This document shows, piece after piece, positions 45,354-56,974 of a stretch of DNA of 64,000 bases. Every line of letters starts with the position of its first letter. The stretch's first letter is position 1. Source of the DNA: Alopecurus myosuroides (Eukaryota; Streptophyta; Magnoliopsida; Poales; Poaceae). Location: contig CM054060.1 of the NCBI GenBank assembly GCA_028641055.1, positions 209,026,445-209,090,444 on the forward strand, in the 5' to 3' direction. A program made the translations under genes and the position numbers. Under the pieces are notes generated by a model that saw only the letters and a program-made list of their open reading frames with translations, searched no databases and was not told where the DNA came from.

Positions 45354-47006
45354 TGAAGGGGTCATTGCATAGAAAACAAAAAATTTCCTACGCGAGAGAC
45401 ACCCGAAAGGCCAAGATCTAATCTAGGAGACGAAGTGCAACGGGCAACGAGAGGGTTAAGGAGAACACATACCCTCTAAGACACAAAGCGTTACAAGATC
45501 AAATCTCGTTGTTGGCGTAGTCGTACTCACACCGATCCCGATAGCGAGAAGATGTGCACCGCAATCCGGCGATGCCTCCGTGATCGGTCACACGTACGGT
45601 TGATGACGACCTCCGTTCCCTCGATCCAGCGGGGCGCAGAAGTAGAGGATCCCTCGGAACTCCATCAGCACGACGGCGTGGTGGTGGTGAAGAATCCCAC
45701 GGTCAGGGCTTCGCCAAGCCGGAGACCATGGAATGGAGCAGCGGGTGGAGAGGAGATGAGGTGGGCAAGTGTATAGAGGAGGGAGAGCTCTCACCCTCCT
45801 TTTATAGGGGAGGGGGAGGCAGCCCAAGAGGGGGTGCAACCAGCCATGGTGGTGCCCCCACCTCTTCCCTCTTCATGTGAGTGGAAGCCCCACTCACATC
45901 CACTCATTTTCCCTTAAAACTCCACTTAGAAAATGCAAGAGTTTTTCTTTAATAAATAAATAAAACATTTTTATTTCTTTATTTCAGCATTTGTTAATTC
46001 TATTAACAAACATTTGCATATAGCACCTCGAATCATTTGTTAATTCTATTAACAACCATTCGACGAAAAACCCCTTGAACTATTTCAATTTTCCCCGAAA
46101 CAATTTCGGTGCTGCCCAAAATATTCTTCGATATTCCGTGTCGTCTCAAACGCGTCATCGAACCTTAAGTGTGTCACCCTACGGTTCGTGAATAAGATAG
46201 ACATGATCGAGACTCCTCTCTGATCAATAATCAACAGCGGGACCTAGAGATCCGTGATGAGTCCTATATATTCAACGATGACTCTCGTAATCGTGTTAAC
46301 CAACAACGTCGTGCACTATTCCATTTGTCTCGCGATATTTGGCTTGTCCGAGATTCGATCATTGGTATCAACCATACCTTGTTCAATCTCGTTACCGACA
46401 AGTACTCTTTTCTCGTTCCCATGATATAACATCCTTGTGATCATATCACGTGCTTGCAAGCGGTGTCGATGTGATATCACCGAGAGGGCCCAGAGTATAT
46501 CTCTCTGTCGTATTGGATGGACAAATCCCACTCTTGATCCATGATCCTCAACTAATACTTTCAGAATACCTAACATCACCTTTATAGTCACCCTGTTACG
46601 GTGTGACGTTTGATGACATCAAAGCACCCTTCCGGTATCAGTGATTGACATGATCTCATGGTCTAAGGAATAAGTTACTTCGTATGTTTGATATAACAAT
46701 GTAAACTTAATGACTTGATCACATTGCTATATTCACTTGGGGTATATGTTTATCACATCATTCTTCTAATGACATGACCCCGTTATTAACAACATCCAAT
46801 GTTCATGATGAGGAAACCTTGATCATCTATTAATCAACGAGCTAGTTAAAAGAGAGGCTTTACTAGGAACCATTGTTTGTTTATTAAACACACATGTATC
46901 AACGTTTCCGGTTAATACAATTCTATCATGAGAAATAAACATTCATCATAAACAAGGAATAAGATAATAACCATTTTATTATTTCCTCTCGGGCATATTC
47001 CCTTCA
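45354..47006 (-). mobile_element. Solo copia LTR (Maximus/Angela-like), minus orientation
   Basis: Bounded by TGAAGGG at 45354 and CCCTTCA at 47006, a perfect terminal inverted repeat, and flanked by GAAAA on both sides (45349-45353, 47007-47011). On the minus strand it starts TGAAGGGAATATGCCC, close to the start of Angela/BARE/Maximus LTRs. It contains no internal genes. Removing it joins FDKK to IATITKLKKGEGYSPCPLDP in frame. Confidence 0.92.
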
Positions 47007-50000
47007 GAAAATCGCGACCATCACCAAATTGAAGAAGGGAGAGGGCTACTCGCCGTGCCCTCTTGACCCACTTGAGGCAGGGAACCCTCCGACTGAGGTG
47101 AGTTCCCTAATCTTCTCCTTCGATTTTTGTTTCTTCTTGCCTAGGTTTTCGTCGATTGAAATCCTTCTTCTCTTTCTCTTTTTCTTTTGTAGAATCGGGA
47201 TGTGGCGACGTGTTATCCGCCAGTCTGTGCAGATGATGTCTGAGATCTTCTGGCGAGTAACAGTGAAGCCCCTCACGAGACCAGCATCGCGGATGCTGAT
47301 TCAAGCTCCGAACGCGGTGATGTGGAGGAGGAGGAAGAGTCCGATAGCAAATAGCTCCATCATCGCAAGCGCCGCAAGCCGGAGGAGGATGAAGTCACTT
47401 CCAAGGATAGTTCCTTGGGTGATGATCCCGTGAAGGAGGTTGAGCCTCTTCGGGTGACTCCTCTCAACGTGCTTCCTCCCATGATTTGTTAGTCGAGGAT
47501 CTCCACCGCTTGGAACCCAGACATTCTTGACGATGATGATGAGGATGAGTAAGTTCTGTGCGTTCTCCCTTTTTGTTGCGAATTCGCTTCCTTGTCTTTT
47601 CTGATTCTAGCTTTTGCAGTAGCCTTGCGACCATAAGCACGGATCAGTTTGCTTCTTTGACGTTGTCCGTGAAGAGAAAAGAGGCTCCCGCAGACGTCGC
47701 TCCAGCTGTAGACCCCATTCGAAGACCCCCGAGCCTAGCGAAGGAAATTGACATCCCGGAATACGAGATGCCCAGCTTTGCGGCTGGACGGCCTGGAGAT
47801 GTCGGAGCATCAGCGAGCAAGGATGTTTCGGCCAGCTTGGCCGATCCTCTATCCACTGTGCAGGGCCAGGTAAAGTGTTCTTCTTTTTCCTGCAAATTGT
47901 CTTTCTCTATTTATTTTATCGGGTGCACGATAGTGCTCCTGATGGGAGTAGCCCCCGAGTCTATGGTCGACTGCTTGCAGTTGGCTATGGACTCAAGTCG
48001 AGATTATTCTTTTCTGAGCTGTTTCTTTGTTTTGATTTTCATCGGGTGCACGACAGTGCTCCCGATAGGAGTATCCCTCGAGGCTATACTTGACTGTGTA
48101 TAATCATGTATAGACTCAAGTGACGCCCCTCTAACTTTTTGTTCGGAGTTTTGCTGGCCCTTCTTGATTCCGTCGCTGCTTTTGGGCGTCGGCTTCTTTC
48201 GGCTGAGGCGGATTGTGCTTCTCTTCGGGGAGAGCGCGATCAGCTCGTCCAGGATGGCCTCGCCCTTCAGAGTAAACTATGAAACAGTTTTTCATTAGTT
48301 TTGTCTCTTCCTGATCGTGATTGTTGTCTTGATCACGTCCTTTGTATTGCATATGAGGTTATCCGCTTGAAGTCTGAGAAAGCAGCGGCTTCCTCTAGGG
48401 TGAAAATCCTTGAGGAGGAGTTGGAGCCCACCCGAAAGGAGTTGGAGTCTGCGCGCAAGCACTCGACTGACAGTCTCGCGGAGGCCCAGGAAACCTTGAA
48501 GCAGCTGGAGGAGGTGAGTGTGAAGCACGACAACGATCTGGTCGACCTCCTCCGCCCCTTGGCCCAGAGGCTGGCTGGTGAGTCACGTCTGAACTTCTTT
48601 CGACTGTAGCATGTCTTTTTCTTCCTCTGATGTTTCGTTGTTCCGTTTTTGTTTAGGTACTATCGGAGTTGGGCTGGAGGTGCCTGGATCAGTTTGGCTC
48701 GATGCTCTGACGGACGCATGCGCTCAGCTGCAGGAGCATGGGAACAAAGCTTGCTTTCTCATCCAGGATGATGCCCAAGTGCTGACGCAGCTGCACGAAC
48801 GCCTGCTTGTGGACGTGCCAGTTCCTTCGACCCTTGGCGGCCTCCTACAAGTTTTCTTGGGCGAGGATGATTCCCTTTAGGTGTACTCCCTTGCGTAGAC
48901 CGAGTACGGGGCCAAGACGGCCATCCAGTTTGCCCTGGCGCACGTCGTCTCGGGTGACCAGAAGAAGGTGTACTCGAAGCTTCCTCGAGACTCGCTAGGC
49001 ACAAAGGTAGCGATTCATCCCTTTGGCGACCACGTGGGGAGGCTTGGGAAGTCGCTCTCTGAGGTAGTTTCCCGCGGCCGTAGTGGAAAGCCCGCTGCAG
49101 GTGGAACTACCTCCGTAGTTCCTTAGGTTGACCGATGTCTTTGTATGCCTGTGTGTGTAATGAACGTTGGGATGTATTCCCATACTTTGTTTTATCAATC
49201 GAGATGCTTTTGAGAGTGTTAGTGTTGTTATCATGCCTTACTCTGTATTCTCCCGATGAGAGTAGCCCCCGAGCACCCGAAGATCTTGTGTGGGGTATGA
49301 TTTTATATCTAAAGCTTTGTTGTTGTCTCCAGGTTGTGGGCTCTGGTGGAGGTTCATCGAGTGGAGCTGCTCCTTCGACTGGGCCGGTGGTTGCAGCTGC
49401 CAGTATGTTCGCTTCACTCTGTGACCGTGTCGCGGATGGCGAGCGTAAGCTCAAGGCTCTGCGAGGCGTCGCATATGTTGCTAAGTCGAAGCAGAAACTT
49501 GCTGCAGATCGCGAGAAATTTCTGACGGAGGAGCTGGCGAGTGTTGCAAAGGGCATGCTCTGTAAGTCCCGCGAGCCCCCGGGTGCTTTTTTGCATATTG
49601 TTGCTTGTGCTTTGACACTTTTTGCTATCCATGCAGTTGTTGAACCTGATGGGGCGTGCGAGGGTCACTGGGTGGACAATCGTGTTGTTCAGGAGTCAAG
49701 CCGCTCCAACCCTCACGCGAGAAATTTATGGTCTGACCGCAGCCATGGTTTTGTTTTGGCCACTCTTCAGTACCGGGCGAGTCAGGCGCAGCTTTTGGTG
49801 GAATCCTGCCGGGAGGCCCTCGCTTCTGTCCATCGGGCATTCTACCCCTTCGGCTTTGTTCCGGATAGCTTGAGTGGCTTGCTGAGGCTATTCCCTCGGG
49901 TGGGGGATGTTCGTGAGTGTGTGCGTCAGCAGCTCATCTGTGGTGCTCAGGTGGCGCTCGCCTTCGTGCGTTTGTTGCATCCTGAGGTTAACTTCAATTC

Positions 50001-50145
50001 TTTGGCGCGACTCCCTGACACCCGCAGACCACGTGTAGATTTTGTCCCTCATTATGAGGTTGTGCATCCTGCTGCGGAGCAGATTATTCGACTGACTGCG
50101 GCGGAGACCGAGCGATTGCTTCAAGAGGCGGCTACTCGGCAATAG
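47007..50145 (+). pseudogene. Antisense ORF of Tat element, second part
   Basis: Continues with GYSPCPLDPLEAGNPPTE and a small intron (donor GTGAGT near 47098, acceptor TTTTGTAG near 47192). An acidic Asp/Glu-rich exon follows (about 47190-47550), then a Pro/Ala-rich exon (47650-47870). A coiled-coil-like exon has LKSEKAAASSRVKILEEELE near 48367. Further exons lie near 48660-48880 and 49330-49560 (GERKLKALRGVAYVAKSKQK). The last, at 49637-50145, contains YRASQAQLLVESCREAL and a C-terminal helix. In-frame stops near 47248, 47352 and 47491 break the early exons. Intron sequence 47915-48120 holds a duplicated block around GGGTGCACGAxAGTGCTCC. Function unknown. Confidence 0.6.
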
Positions 50146-50520
50146 CTGTAGATCCTTAAGGTGTATGTACCTTGTATGTTGTAGTTTTTATGGTGTGTTA
50201 AGTTGTGTACCTGGTGACCTTGTATGTTTTAATCGATTAAGGTGGTCATAAGGTGTGTACCTTTTTACCTTGTAAAAAATTTCATCGAGTGTGAGTACTC
50301 GAAGATTTTGCTGATGCCAGTTTGGTGTAGCCCCGTGTGTTGGGGTGTGACCTTTAGCATGTAAAAGAAAAAATAGAAAAAATGGAAAGTGCGACTGTAT
50401 AGTCTTTGCAGCTATGGTTGAGAAACCATGTTTTTATTGCGATGGCTGAAAAGCCATGTATTTTCTCGGGCTACAATGTGGTTGGTACAGCCTTATTTCT
50501 TGCGAGTAGGGGATGAAATC
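50146..50520. other. Convergent 3-prime ends of antisense ORF and pol
   Basis: About 375 bp between the two facing genes, with repeats of GGTGTGTACC and CCTTGTATG. Transcripts from both strands should end or overlap here. No coding frame fits. Confidence 0.5.
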
Positions 50521-53369
50521 CTAGGGGTAGAACTTGCGGAGATGCACCACGTTCCACAGGTTGGAGTAGATGTCGCCTGTCTTTGGATTCTTCAAGCGGT
50601 AGGCGCCTCCTGGGATAACTTCATGTATGATGAAGGGCCCTTCCCATGGTGGCTCCATCTTGTGTCCTTATTTCTGCTTGAGTCGCAACACCAGGTCGGC
50701 TACCACGAAAGATCTTTCTCGTATGCAGCGACTGTGGTGATTGCGCAATGATTGCTGATAAACTGCTGATTTGGCGAGTGCGATATCCCTGATCTCATCC
50801 AGCGCGTCCACGTCTTCTACGAGTGCCTTGTTGGAGGCTTCTTTGTTGTACGCGATGACTCGTGGGGAGCTGGACTTAACATCTTCGGGTAGCACGGCCT
50901 CAGCTCCGTATAGCATGAATAATGGTGTGTAGTTGGTTGATCGAGTTGGTGTCGTTCGCAAGCTCCATAAGACCGATGGTAGTTCTTGATCCCAATGCCC
51001 TGCTGCTGGGTGTAGCCGAGTGAGTAGCCGCTTCTTTAGGCCAGCTGAAACTAATCCGTTGGATCGTTCGACTTGGCCGTTGGTTTGCGGGTGAGCTACC
51101 GAGGCGAAACTGAGAGTTATCCCCTTTTCCTTGCAGAAGTCCTGGGTTTCTTTGCCTATGAAGTTTGTCCCGTTGTCTGTGATGATTATGTGTGGGACAC
51201 CGAACCTGCACACGATAGAGTCGAGGAATCTCACGGCGCACTCGACGTGCTGCGACGTGACTGGCATGGCCTCTATCAATTTGGTGAATTTATCGACTGC
51301 GACCAGCAAGTGAGTGTATCCTCCGGGTGTTGATTTCTGCAGTGGTCCTACCATGTCGAGCACCATTGGGCGAAGGGCCAAGAGATGGGGATCATGTGGA
51401 GTTCTATGGCCGGTCCGTGTGCGCGAATCTTTGGTAGGTGCTGCACTTCTCGACGAGATCTTTGGCGTCTCTCGACGTCGTGAGCCAGTAAAATCCTACT
51501 CGAAAAGCTTTTCCCAAGATTGCTCTCCAGCTTGCGTGGTGCCCGCAGTCGCCTTGGTGTATGTCGCGGAGCAGTTCTTTGCCATCCTCGGGTGCGATGC
51601 ACCTCTGGAGTACCCCTGACATGCTTTGCTTGTATAGCTCTCCTTTCATCACCCAAAAGGATTTGTTGCGTCGTACTATTTGTCTGGCTTCACAAACGTC
51701 TGTTGGGAGCTGCCTGTTTGTCAGGTAGTCGAGGTATTTCTACATCGAGGTTGGCTCGACCAAAAAGACATGCCTTGAGATGTTATGTGTGAGCTCTATG
51801 AGGGCGATTAGCTGGTTGGCCATCGTTTCTGTTGCTGCGGGTGTCAATGCTTGCTTTTTGACCTGGATTGATCGTTTGCTAATTCTCTCGAAGTAGATTC
51901 CTGGTGGAATAGGGGCGTTTGTTGACCGTATGTTCGCCAGTTTGTCCGCTTCCTCATTTGCCCTTTGAAACTTCCTTCAAGTAGGTTGTACATGTCGCGA
52001 TGGTGACCATGTTATCTGCAACAGCGTCGCACTCCTTCATCGTCTGCTGCACGATAAGATTTGAGTCCCCGTATATCATCAATCGAGTGGCTCCACAGGC
52101 TATCGCCATCTTCATGCCGTGTAGGAGGGCCTTGCATTCTGCATCATTGTTGGACGCTGGATCGTCATGGGGGAAGTCGAATCGCAGGACATACTGTAGC
52201 TTGTTGCCCCTTGGTGATATGAGGATTACTCCGGCTCCGGCTCCCTCAATTCTTTTTGACCCGTCAAAGTACATGATCCAGTTGCTCATGTATTCTGGGG
52301 GGGGGGTCCTAGGGTTTGCAGCTCCATCCACTCGCTCAAGAACTCCACGACAACCTAGGATGTTACAGCGTTGCGTCATGTGTATATTATACCCTAGGCG
52401 CCTAGCTCGATTCTCCATTTTACGATTCTTCCGGAAGCCATGGGATTGTTCTTGATAGTACCGAGTGATGCATCGTTTAGCACCGTGACTGTATGCTCCT
52501 GGAAGTATTGTTTGAGTTTGCGGGCTGTAAGGACCATTCCATACATGAGTTTCTGGTAGTGGGCGTATCAATGTTTGCACGGTGAAAGCACCTCGCTGAT
52601 GTAGTATGTTGGTCTCTGAACGCCGTATGCTTTTCCGTCCTCTGGCCGCTCGACGACAATCACCATGCTGACGACTTGGTTTGTTGCGGCTAGGTAAAGG
52701 TAGAGGGGTTCCCTTTCCTGCGGCGTTGCCAATATGCGTCTGCTTTGCAGCACTCTCTTCAGGTCGATGAACGCCTTTTTTTTGCTTCTAGCGTCCACTC
52801 GAACTTATCTGTTTTCTTCAGCAACTTGAAGAAAGGGAGCGCTTGCTCGCCTAATCTTGCGATGAACCTGCTTAGAGCGGGCAGTCGCCCTTCGAGCTGC
52901 TGCATGCCGCGAAGATTCATTGGTTCCTTCATCGTCAAAATTGCCCGTATCTTTTCCGGGTTGGCCTCAATTCTAAGTCGGAGACCAGATAGCCGAGGAG
53001 TTGTCCCGCGGGGACTCCGAAGACGCATTTTGTCGGGTTAAGTTTGATTTTGTATGCATTGAGGGCGCTGAATGTCTCCCTAATATCCTCGAGAAGTGTG
53101 TCCTCCACTCGAGTCTTGATGACAATGTCGTCAACGTAAACTTGTACGTTTTTGCCAATGAGCTTGGCGAGGAATTTTTGCATGCAGCGCTGATATGTTG
53201 CGCCTGCATTTTTTTAGCCCGAAAGGCATTGTCGTGTAGCAGTTTACGCCGTGTGGCGTGATGAATGTTGTCTTCTCCTCGTCCTCTTGCTTCATCCTGA
53301 TTTAATTATAGCCCGAGTAGGCGTCCAGGAAGGAGAGGCGCTGACAGCCTACTGTAGAATCCACAATCT
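50521..53369 (-). pseudogene. Tat-lineage pol: RT (truncated), RNase H, second RNase H, integrase
   Basis: Reading leftwards, RT starts inside the domain (IVDSTVGCQRLSFLDAYSGYN) and keeps the active-site YVDD near 53135 and LNPTKCVFGVPAGQLLGYLVS. Next is a connection/RNase H part (ILATPQEREPLYLYLAATNQ). An archaeal-type RNase H follows (YFDGSKRIEGAGAGVILISP, NNDAECKALLHG, YGDSNLIVQQ), typical of the Tat and Athila lineages. The integrase has the HHCC zinc region (GHHASWRAILG, with the last Cys changed to Tyr in KCSTYQ), the core DMVGPL, TDNGTNFIGK and HPQTNGQVERSNG, and a C-terminal domain ending LWNVVHLRKFYP. A TAA follows YSGYN, and several shifts separate the domains. Confidence 0.88.
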
Positions 53370-53571
53370 GACAATTGTATTAGGTGTGTTGGGGACACAA
53401 GAGACTTCTTGTATCATAATTGTAGTGTTTCTTTAGAGGGATACCTTCGACCTCTATCTCCCTGAGTTCGCTAAACCTTGGGTGATCCATTTAAGGGAAA
53501 CTTGTCGATGTTCTAAAAACCTCTGCACTTGGAGGCCCAACATTGTCTACAAGAATAGAAGCGTGCGTAGA
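53370..53571 (+). repeat. Right end of the gypsy LTR that was split by the Tat element
   Basis: Begins GTATTAGGTGTGTTGGGGAC and ends GAAGCGTGCGTAGACATCA. In Triticeae this stretch commonly follows TTCGCCGAACTA-GTGCACCTAT, which is how the left part ends at 42791. That pairing is from my memory of such LTRs. Confidence 0.65.
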
Positions 53572-54125
53572 CATCAATAGTCTTGACAAAAGTAGCCCAT
53601 TGAGGACAGATACCATCAGCTAGGTAGTATCCCTTGGTGTATTTGTGGCCATTGATCTGATAGCTCAGCTCGGGGGAGTTGCCAGCCGCGAGTCGACCGA
53701 ACACCGGAGAGCGCTGCAGCACGTTGATATCATTGTGCAAACCTTCCATGCCAAAAAGAGTATACTTCCAAGCATCCCAAAGAAACCTCTGCCCTCGTTG
53801 ATCGACAACAGTCGTTGAGTGTCGGCAACCGTTGGTTCTCTCAAGTACTCCGGGCGAAATACATGAACAACGGCTTCACAAAATGCATACATGGAATCCA
53901 GGCATATGGATTCACTCACGCGCATGTACTCATCAACCAAGTCTCCTGAACTCCATACGCAAGCATCCTAATTGCTGTAGTGCATTCTTGATAAGAGGAG
54001 AAGCCAAGCTTACCACATGCATCGGGTTTTCACCTGAAGAAATCATCATAGTCCATGACTCCAACTCGAATCCGGTTGAACTGATCTCTTCTCATCTGAT
54101 GCAGCACACCCCATTCCACCAAAAC
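53572..54125 (-). pseudogene. PIF/Harbinger transposase fragment
   Basis: On the minus strand the order is [86 protein letters not shown] and [18 protein letters not shown]. These are the core blocks of the plant Harbinger transposase (DDE_Tnp_4 / Plant_tran), an RNase H-fold nuclease. A deletion has removed the block around the first catalytic Asp, and there are shifts near 53760 and 53940. It is cut at its 3-prime side by the gypsy LTR end at 53571 and at its 5-prime side by the LTR starting 54126, so both ends are lost. Confidence 0.85.
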
Positions 54126-55232
54126 TGACATTGATACTAGACAAGGTGAACTCACCCCTCTCTCTATATGCCTTTGGTGTCTTGGTGAATGGTGCGCTAC
54201 CTCATGGATTGCCCCTATACGTGCCTAGGTTTGATCCCACCATCGAACCCAAGACAATGCCCAAGATGCTCAAGAACGTGCTCAAGATCATGCCCAAGAC
54301 GGCGACCAAGAAGCTATGGAAGAAGTCCGAGAAGATGGCGCCGAAGAAGGAGAAGAGAAGGAGAAGAAGAGAGAAGGGCAGGGAGCCCGACCTCAAAACC
54401 CAGCCAGGCCGGCCCCCAGGCCGGACCCCCAAAAGAGGCAACCGGCCCCCACCCCGGCTTCGGGCCGGCTCCTTAGCACCTCAGGTCGGCCAGCCTCCCG
54501 AGCACCCCGACCTCCACCCCGGCCGCATGCCGGTCTCCCAGCGTGCCAGGACGGGTGGTCTCCCAAAGAGCCCGACCCCCACCCCGGCCTTAGACCGGTT
54601 GCCTGCGTCTCCAAGCCAGCTACCCGGTTGCTGCTCCCACCCCGAACTAAAGGCCCGGCCAGGCCGGCCTCCCAGGACGGCTGCCCTGCTGCTGTGCAAA
54701 GAGAGGGGGAAAACCCCCTTTTCCTCCTCCACCTACCACCTTGGCTATAAAAGGACCCCCTCGGGCTAAATCTAGGGTTAGAGACAAATTTAGACATTTG
54801 AGCTTTGCTCTTGTACCCCTCTTGTGAGGCTACTCCTATGGTTCGTACCTAGGATCATATCAAGGCTACTCCTATGATGCGTATCTAGGATCATATCAAG
54901 ACTACACCGGGTTACCTATCCTTTCCCTTTGGGAATCAGTTAGGGACTTTCCAATCTATCTCAACTAACCCTCGAGGTTCTATTGGCGTGGTTGACCGGC
55001 CACGTGGTGTTGAAGCGATTTCCAATAAGGTGAGTTCGGTCGGATCGATTGTTCCGTAGGAGGCCGTTGCGGCTTAGTTGACGGGAGATCGGGTCTTTCA
55101 GTTCTTGCTAGCTATCTTTTCTTCCCGATTCCCTTCTCGTTTCCCTTGTGTTCTTCGTGTTCGTCGTTCGTTCTTCGTGTTCTTGGTCAATTCGTGAAGA
55201 TCGGGCCACCCAAGATGTTAATCCCTCCATCA
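54126..55232 (+). repeat. 5-prime LTR of truncated gypsy
   Basis: Starts TGACATTGATAC at the Harbinger border and ends CCCTCCATCA, followed by a primer site. The long Pro/Arg-rich frames at 54189-54769 are a GC-rich part of this LTR with GGCCGGC repeats, not a gene. Two copies of GGCTACTCCTATG with TAGGATCATATCAAG lie at about 54830-54900. Confidence 0.65.
54745..54754 (+). promoter_or_regulatory. LTR TATA box
   Basis: CTATAAAAGG on the plus strand, about 480 bases before the LTR end, in the usual position for the retroelement promoter. Confidence 0.65.
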
Positions 55233-55234
55233 TC

Positions 55235-55247
55235 TGGTATCAGCAGC
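55235..55247 (+). other. Primer-binding site (initiator tRNA-Met type)
   Basis: TGGTATCAGCAGC two bases after the LTR end matches TGGTATCAGAGC with one change. The following 55250-56390 is an untranslated leader with no credible gene. Confidence 0.7.
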
Positions 55248-56394
55248 TAGATTGACACGAATTCGACCCCCACTATCCCCCTTTCCACCAAAAAAATTTC
55301 TTCCCCAACCCTAAATTCGAAAATTTCACCAAAAATAGCCAAAAAGGGATTTCGATCGATCTGTTGATTTCTTGAGTTTTTCATGGATTTGTTGCTTGAG
55401 ACCATTCCCCACCTTTCTATTCAACCACTTTCTTCGAATTTGTCCAAAAAAAATCTTGGATTTGAAGGAATTTCCAAATTGGGCAAAATCCCAGAAAAAA
55501 TCCTAGTCTTCGATTCCTGGACAGATTTTCGATCGTGTTTTTCTTTGTCGTTGTTGGTCCGGTTTGAGTGATTTGAGTTTCCACGTGAAGCCCACAACAT
55601 CGTCTACGCAACTACATCAACGGACCGACACGACATCAAAAACCCCCGGCCACAAGTCCGTGATCATCCACTAAATATGTATAACATCTTCCGTTTGAAC
55701 TAACCCATTGTTAGTGTACCTTGCCCATTCGGACTAGCTCTTTTATATCGCTTGTCATTGCAATATTGGCACCGAGAGTGAGTGTTTGGCACTTGTGAGA
55801 GTGTAGTTTCGAGTAGGCATTGGCATTTTGGAATCATCAAAAATCAAAAAATCAAAAAAGAGAGAGAGAAAAAGAAGAAAAAGATCGATGCCAATTGCTA
55901 TCACTTGTAGGAACGTGTAGCTTCGCGTTGCAAAAGAGAAGAGGGTGACAGGTTGCCACGGTGTGAATCTTGTTGCCTCTTATAGTTTACAGTTTGAGCT
56001 AGCGTCCTCCTTGCGTTGGTGTGGCATTGAGCTTAGTCCTCGATAGGTACATTTCATCTCCGCTCGTCCATTGGCTGCACTAACCCCATTAATCACTCGT
56101 GTATGTGTGTCCCAATTTGTTTTCCTCCACTAGGATTTGGTTCTCTTGCTAACAATTCATTGGGGTTCTCTTCTATGTTTGACAACAAACTTTTCTTCCG
56201 ATTTGTTGATTTTCATTTCCACTTTCCTCACCCATTTTCCTTCCACATAAAGCGTGTGTGTTGTTGTTTGCGGTTTTCTTTCGATCTTTTTGGACTCACT
56301 TTGGACATACCGCCCTACACCTAGGCTCGTCCATTAGCATCAATACGACCAAAAAAGGTAATGTTGGGTAAGTGAGACATCTATTCTTCATATC

Positions 56395-56930
56395 ACACTT
56401 GTGTGCTTTTGAGATGGCTAGGGAAGGAGTGTTCACAAGTCGAGCTTGGAAGAAGAAGGAAACCCATTCTACAATGAGAACCACCGCGACTACGTCATCA
56501 TCAACAACCACCTCTTCAACGACAACTCCCACAACTTCGTCAAACGCAAGGAACATTTTCATACTTGCCAACTTTCTCATGACGGATTGGAGCGCTTGGA
56601 ACATCGACTACAAGCTCAACACTCTAGATTGTATGATGACTTGGCGCGTATCAACATCAACTTGGCCAACCTTGCCAACCGCCATGGATCATCATCGTCC
56701 TCAAAATCGAGACATTCAAGCCACCAAAACCAAGCTCATCACCAAGCTCGTCGCCATGATCATACTCTCCACATGGAAGATGGTGGAAAACCTGGCTCTG
56801 AGACCACATCACCACCTCCTCCTCCACAAGCTCCTCGACCAAATTGGTATGAGAATAGCTCACCATCACCACTTCCTCTACACCGCCAAGGCCATGGTGA
56901 CCCTCTTCAAGATCACCCTCTATGACCGGA
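56395..56930 (+). pseudogene. Start of gypsy gag
   Basis: The best frame (56446-56925) reads EEEGNPFYNENHRDYVIINNH, then HDGLERLEHRLQAQ, then a Ser/His-rich linker and PPPPPQAPRP. This is the look of the N-terminus of Triticeae gypsy gag proteins, which form the particle core. The rest of gag, including any zinc knuckle, is missing because another element cuts in after HGDPLQDHPL. The overlapping Thr/Ser-rich frame is a shadow. Confidence 0.6.
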
Positions 56931-56974
56931 TCTTCACATACATCATCACCCACTCTACCAAATTCCGCGCGGTC

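Larger units (their letters stand above)
42792..53369 (-). mobile_element. Tat-lineage gypsy retrotransposon, minus strand, 5-prime truncated
   Basis: On the minus strand pol (53369-50521) is followed by a long region whose genes read on the opposite strand (44476-50145), and then by an LTR (44422-42792). A polymerase with an extra RNase H domain plus an antisense ORF before the 3-prime LTR is the plan of Tat-lineage elements such as Grande and RIRE2. Gag, protease, the start of RT and the 5-prime LTR are missing. The host LTR resumes directly at about 53370. Confidence 0.8.
54126..56960 (+). mobile_element. Gypsy LTR retrotransposon, 3-prime truncated
   Basis: An LTR (54126-55232), a primer site, a leader of about 1.1 kb and the beginning of gag. 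It is broken near 56960, where a different element starts. No polymerase or second LTR is present in the window. Confidence 0.7.

Noticed and set aside
44961..45365. Minus-strand Arg/Ser/Pro-rich ORF
   Set aside because: Opposite-strand shadow of the antisense gene, whose plus-strand frames carry recognisable family blocks.
54189..54797. Proline/arginine-rich proteins on both strands
   Set aside because: They lie in the GGCCGGC-rich promoter part of a gypsy LTR upstream of its TATA box.
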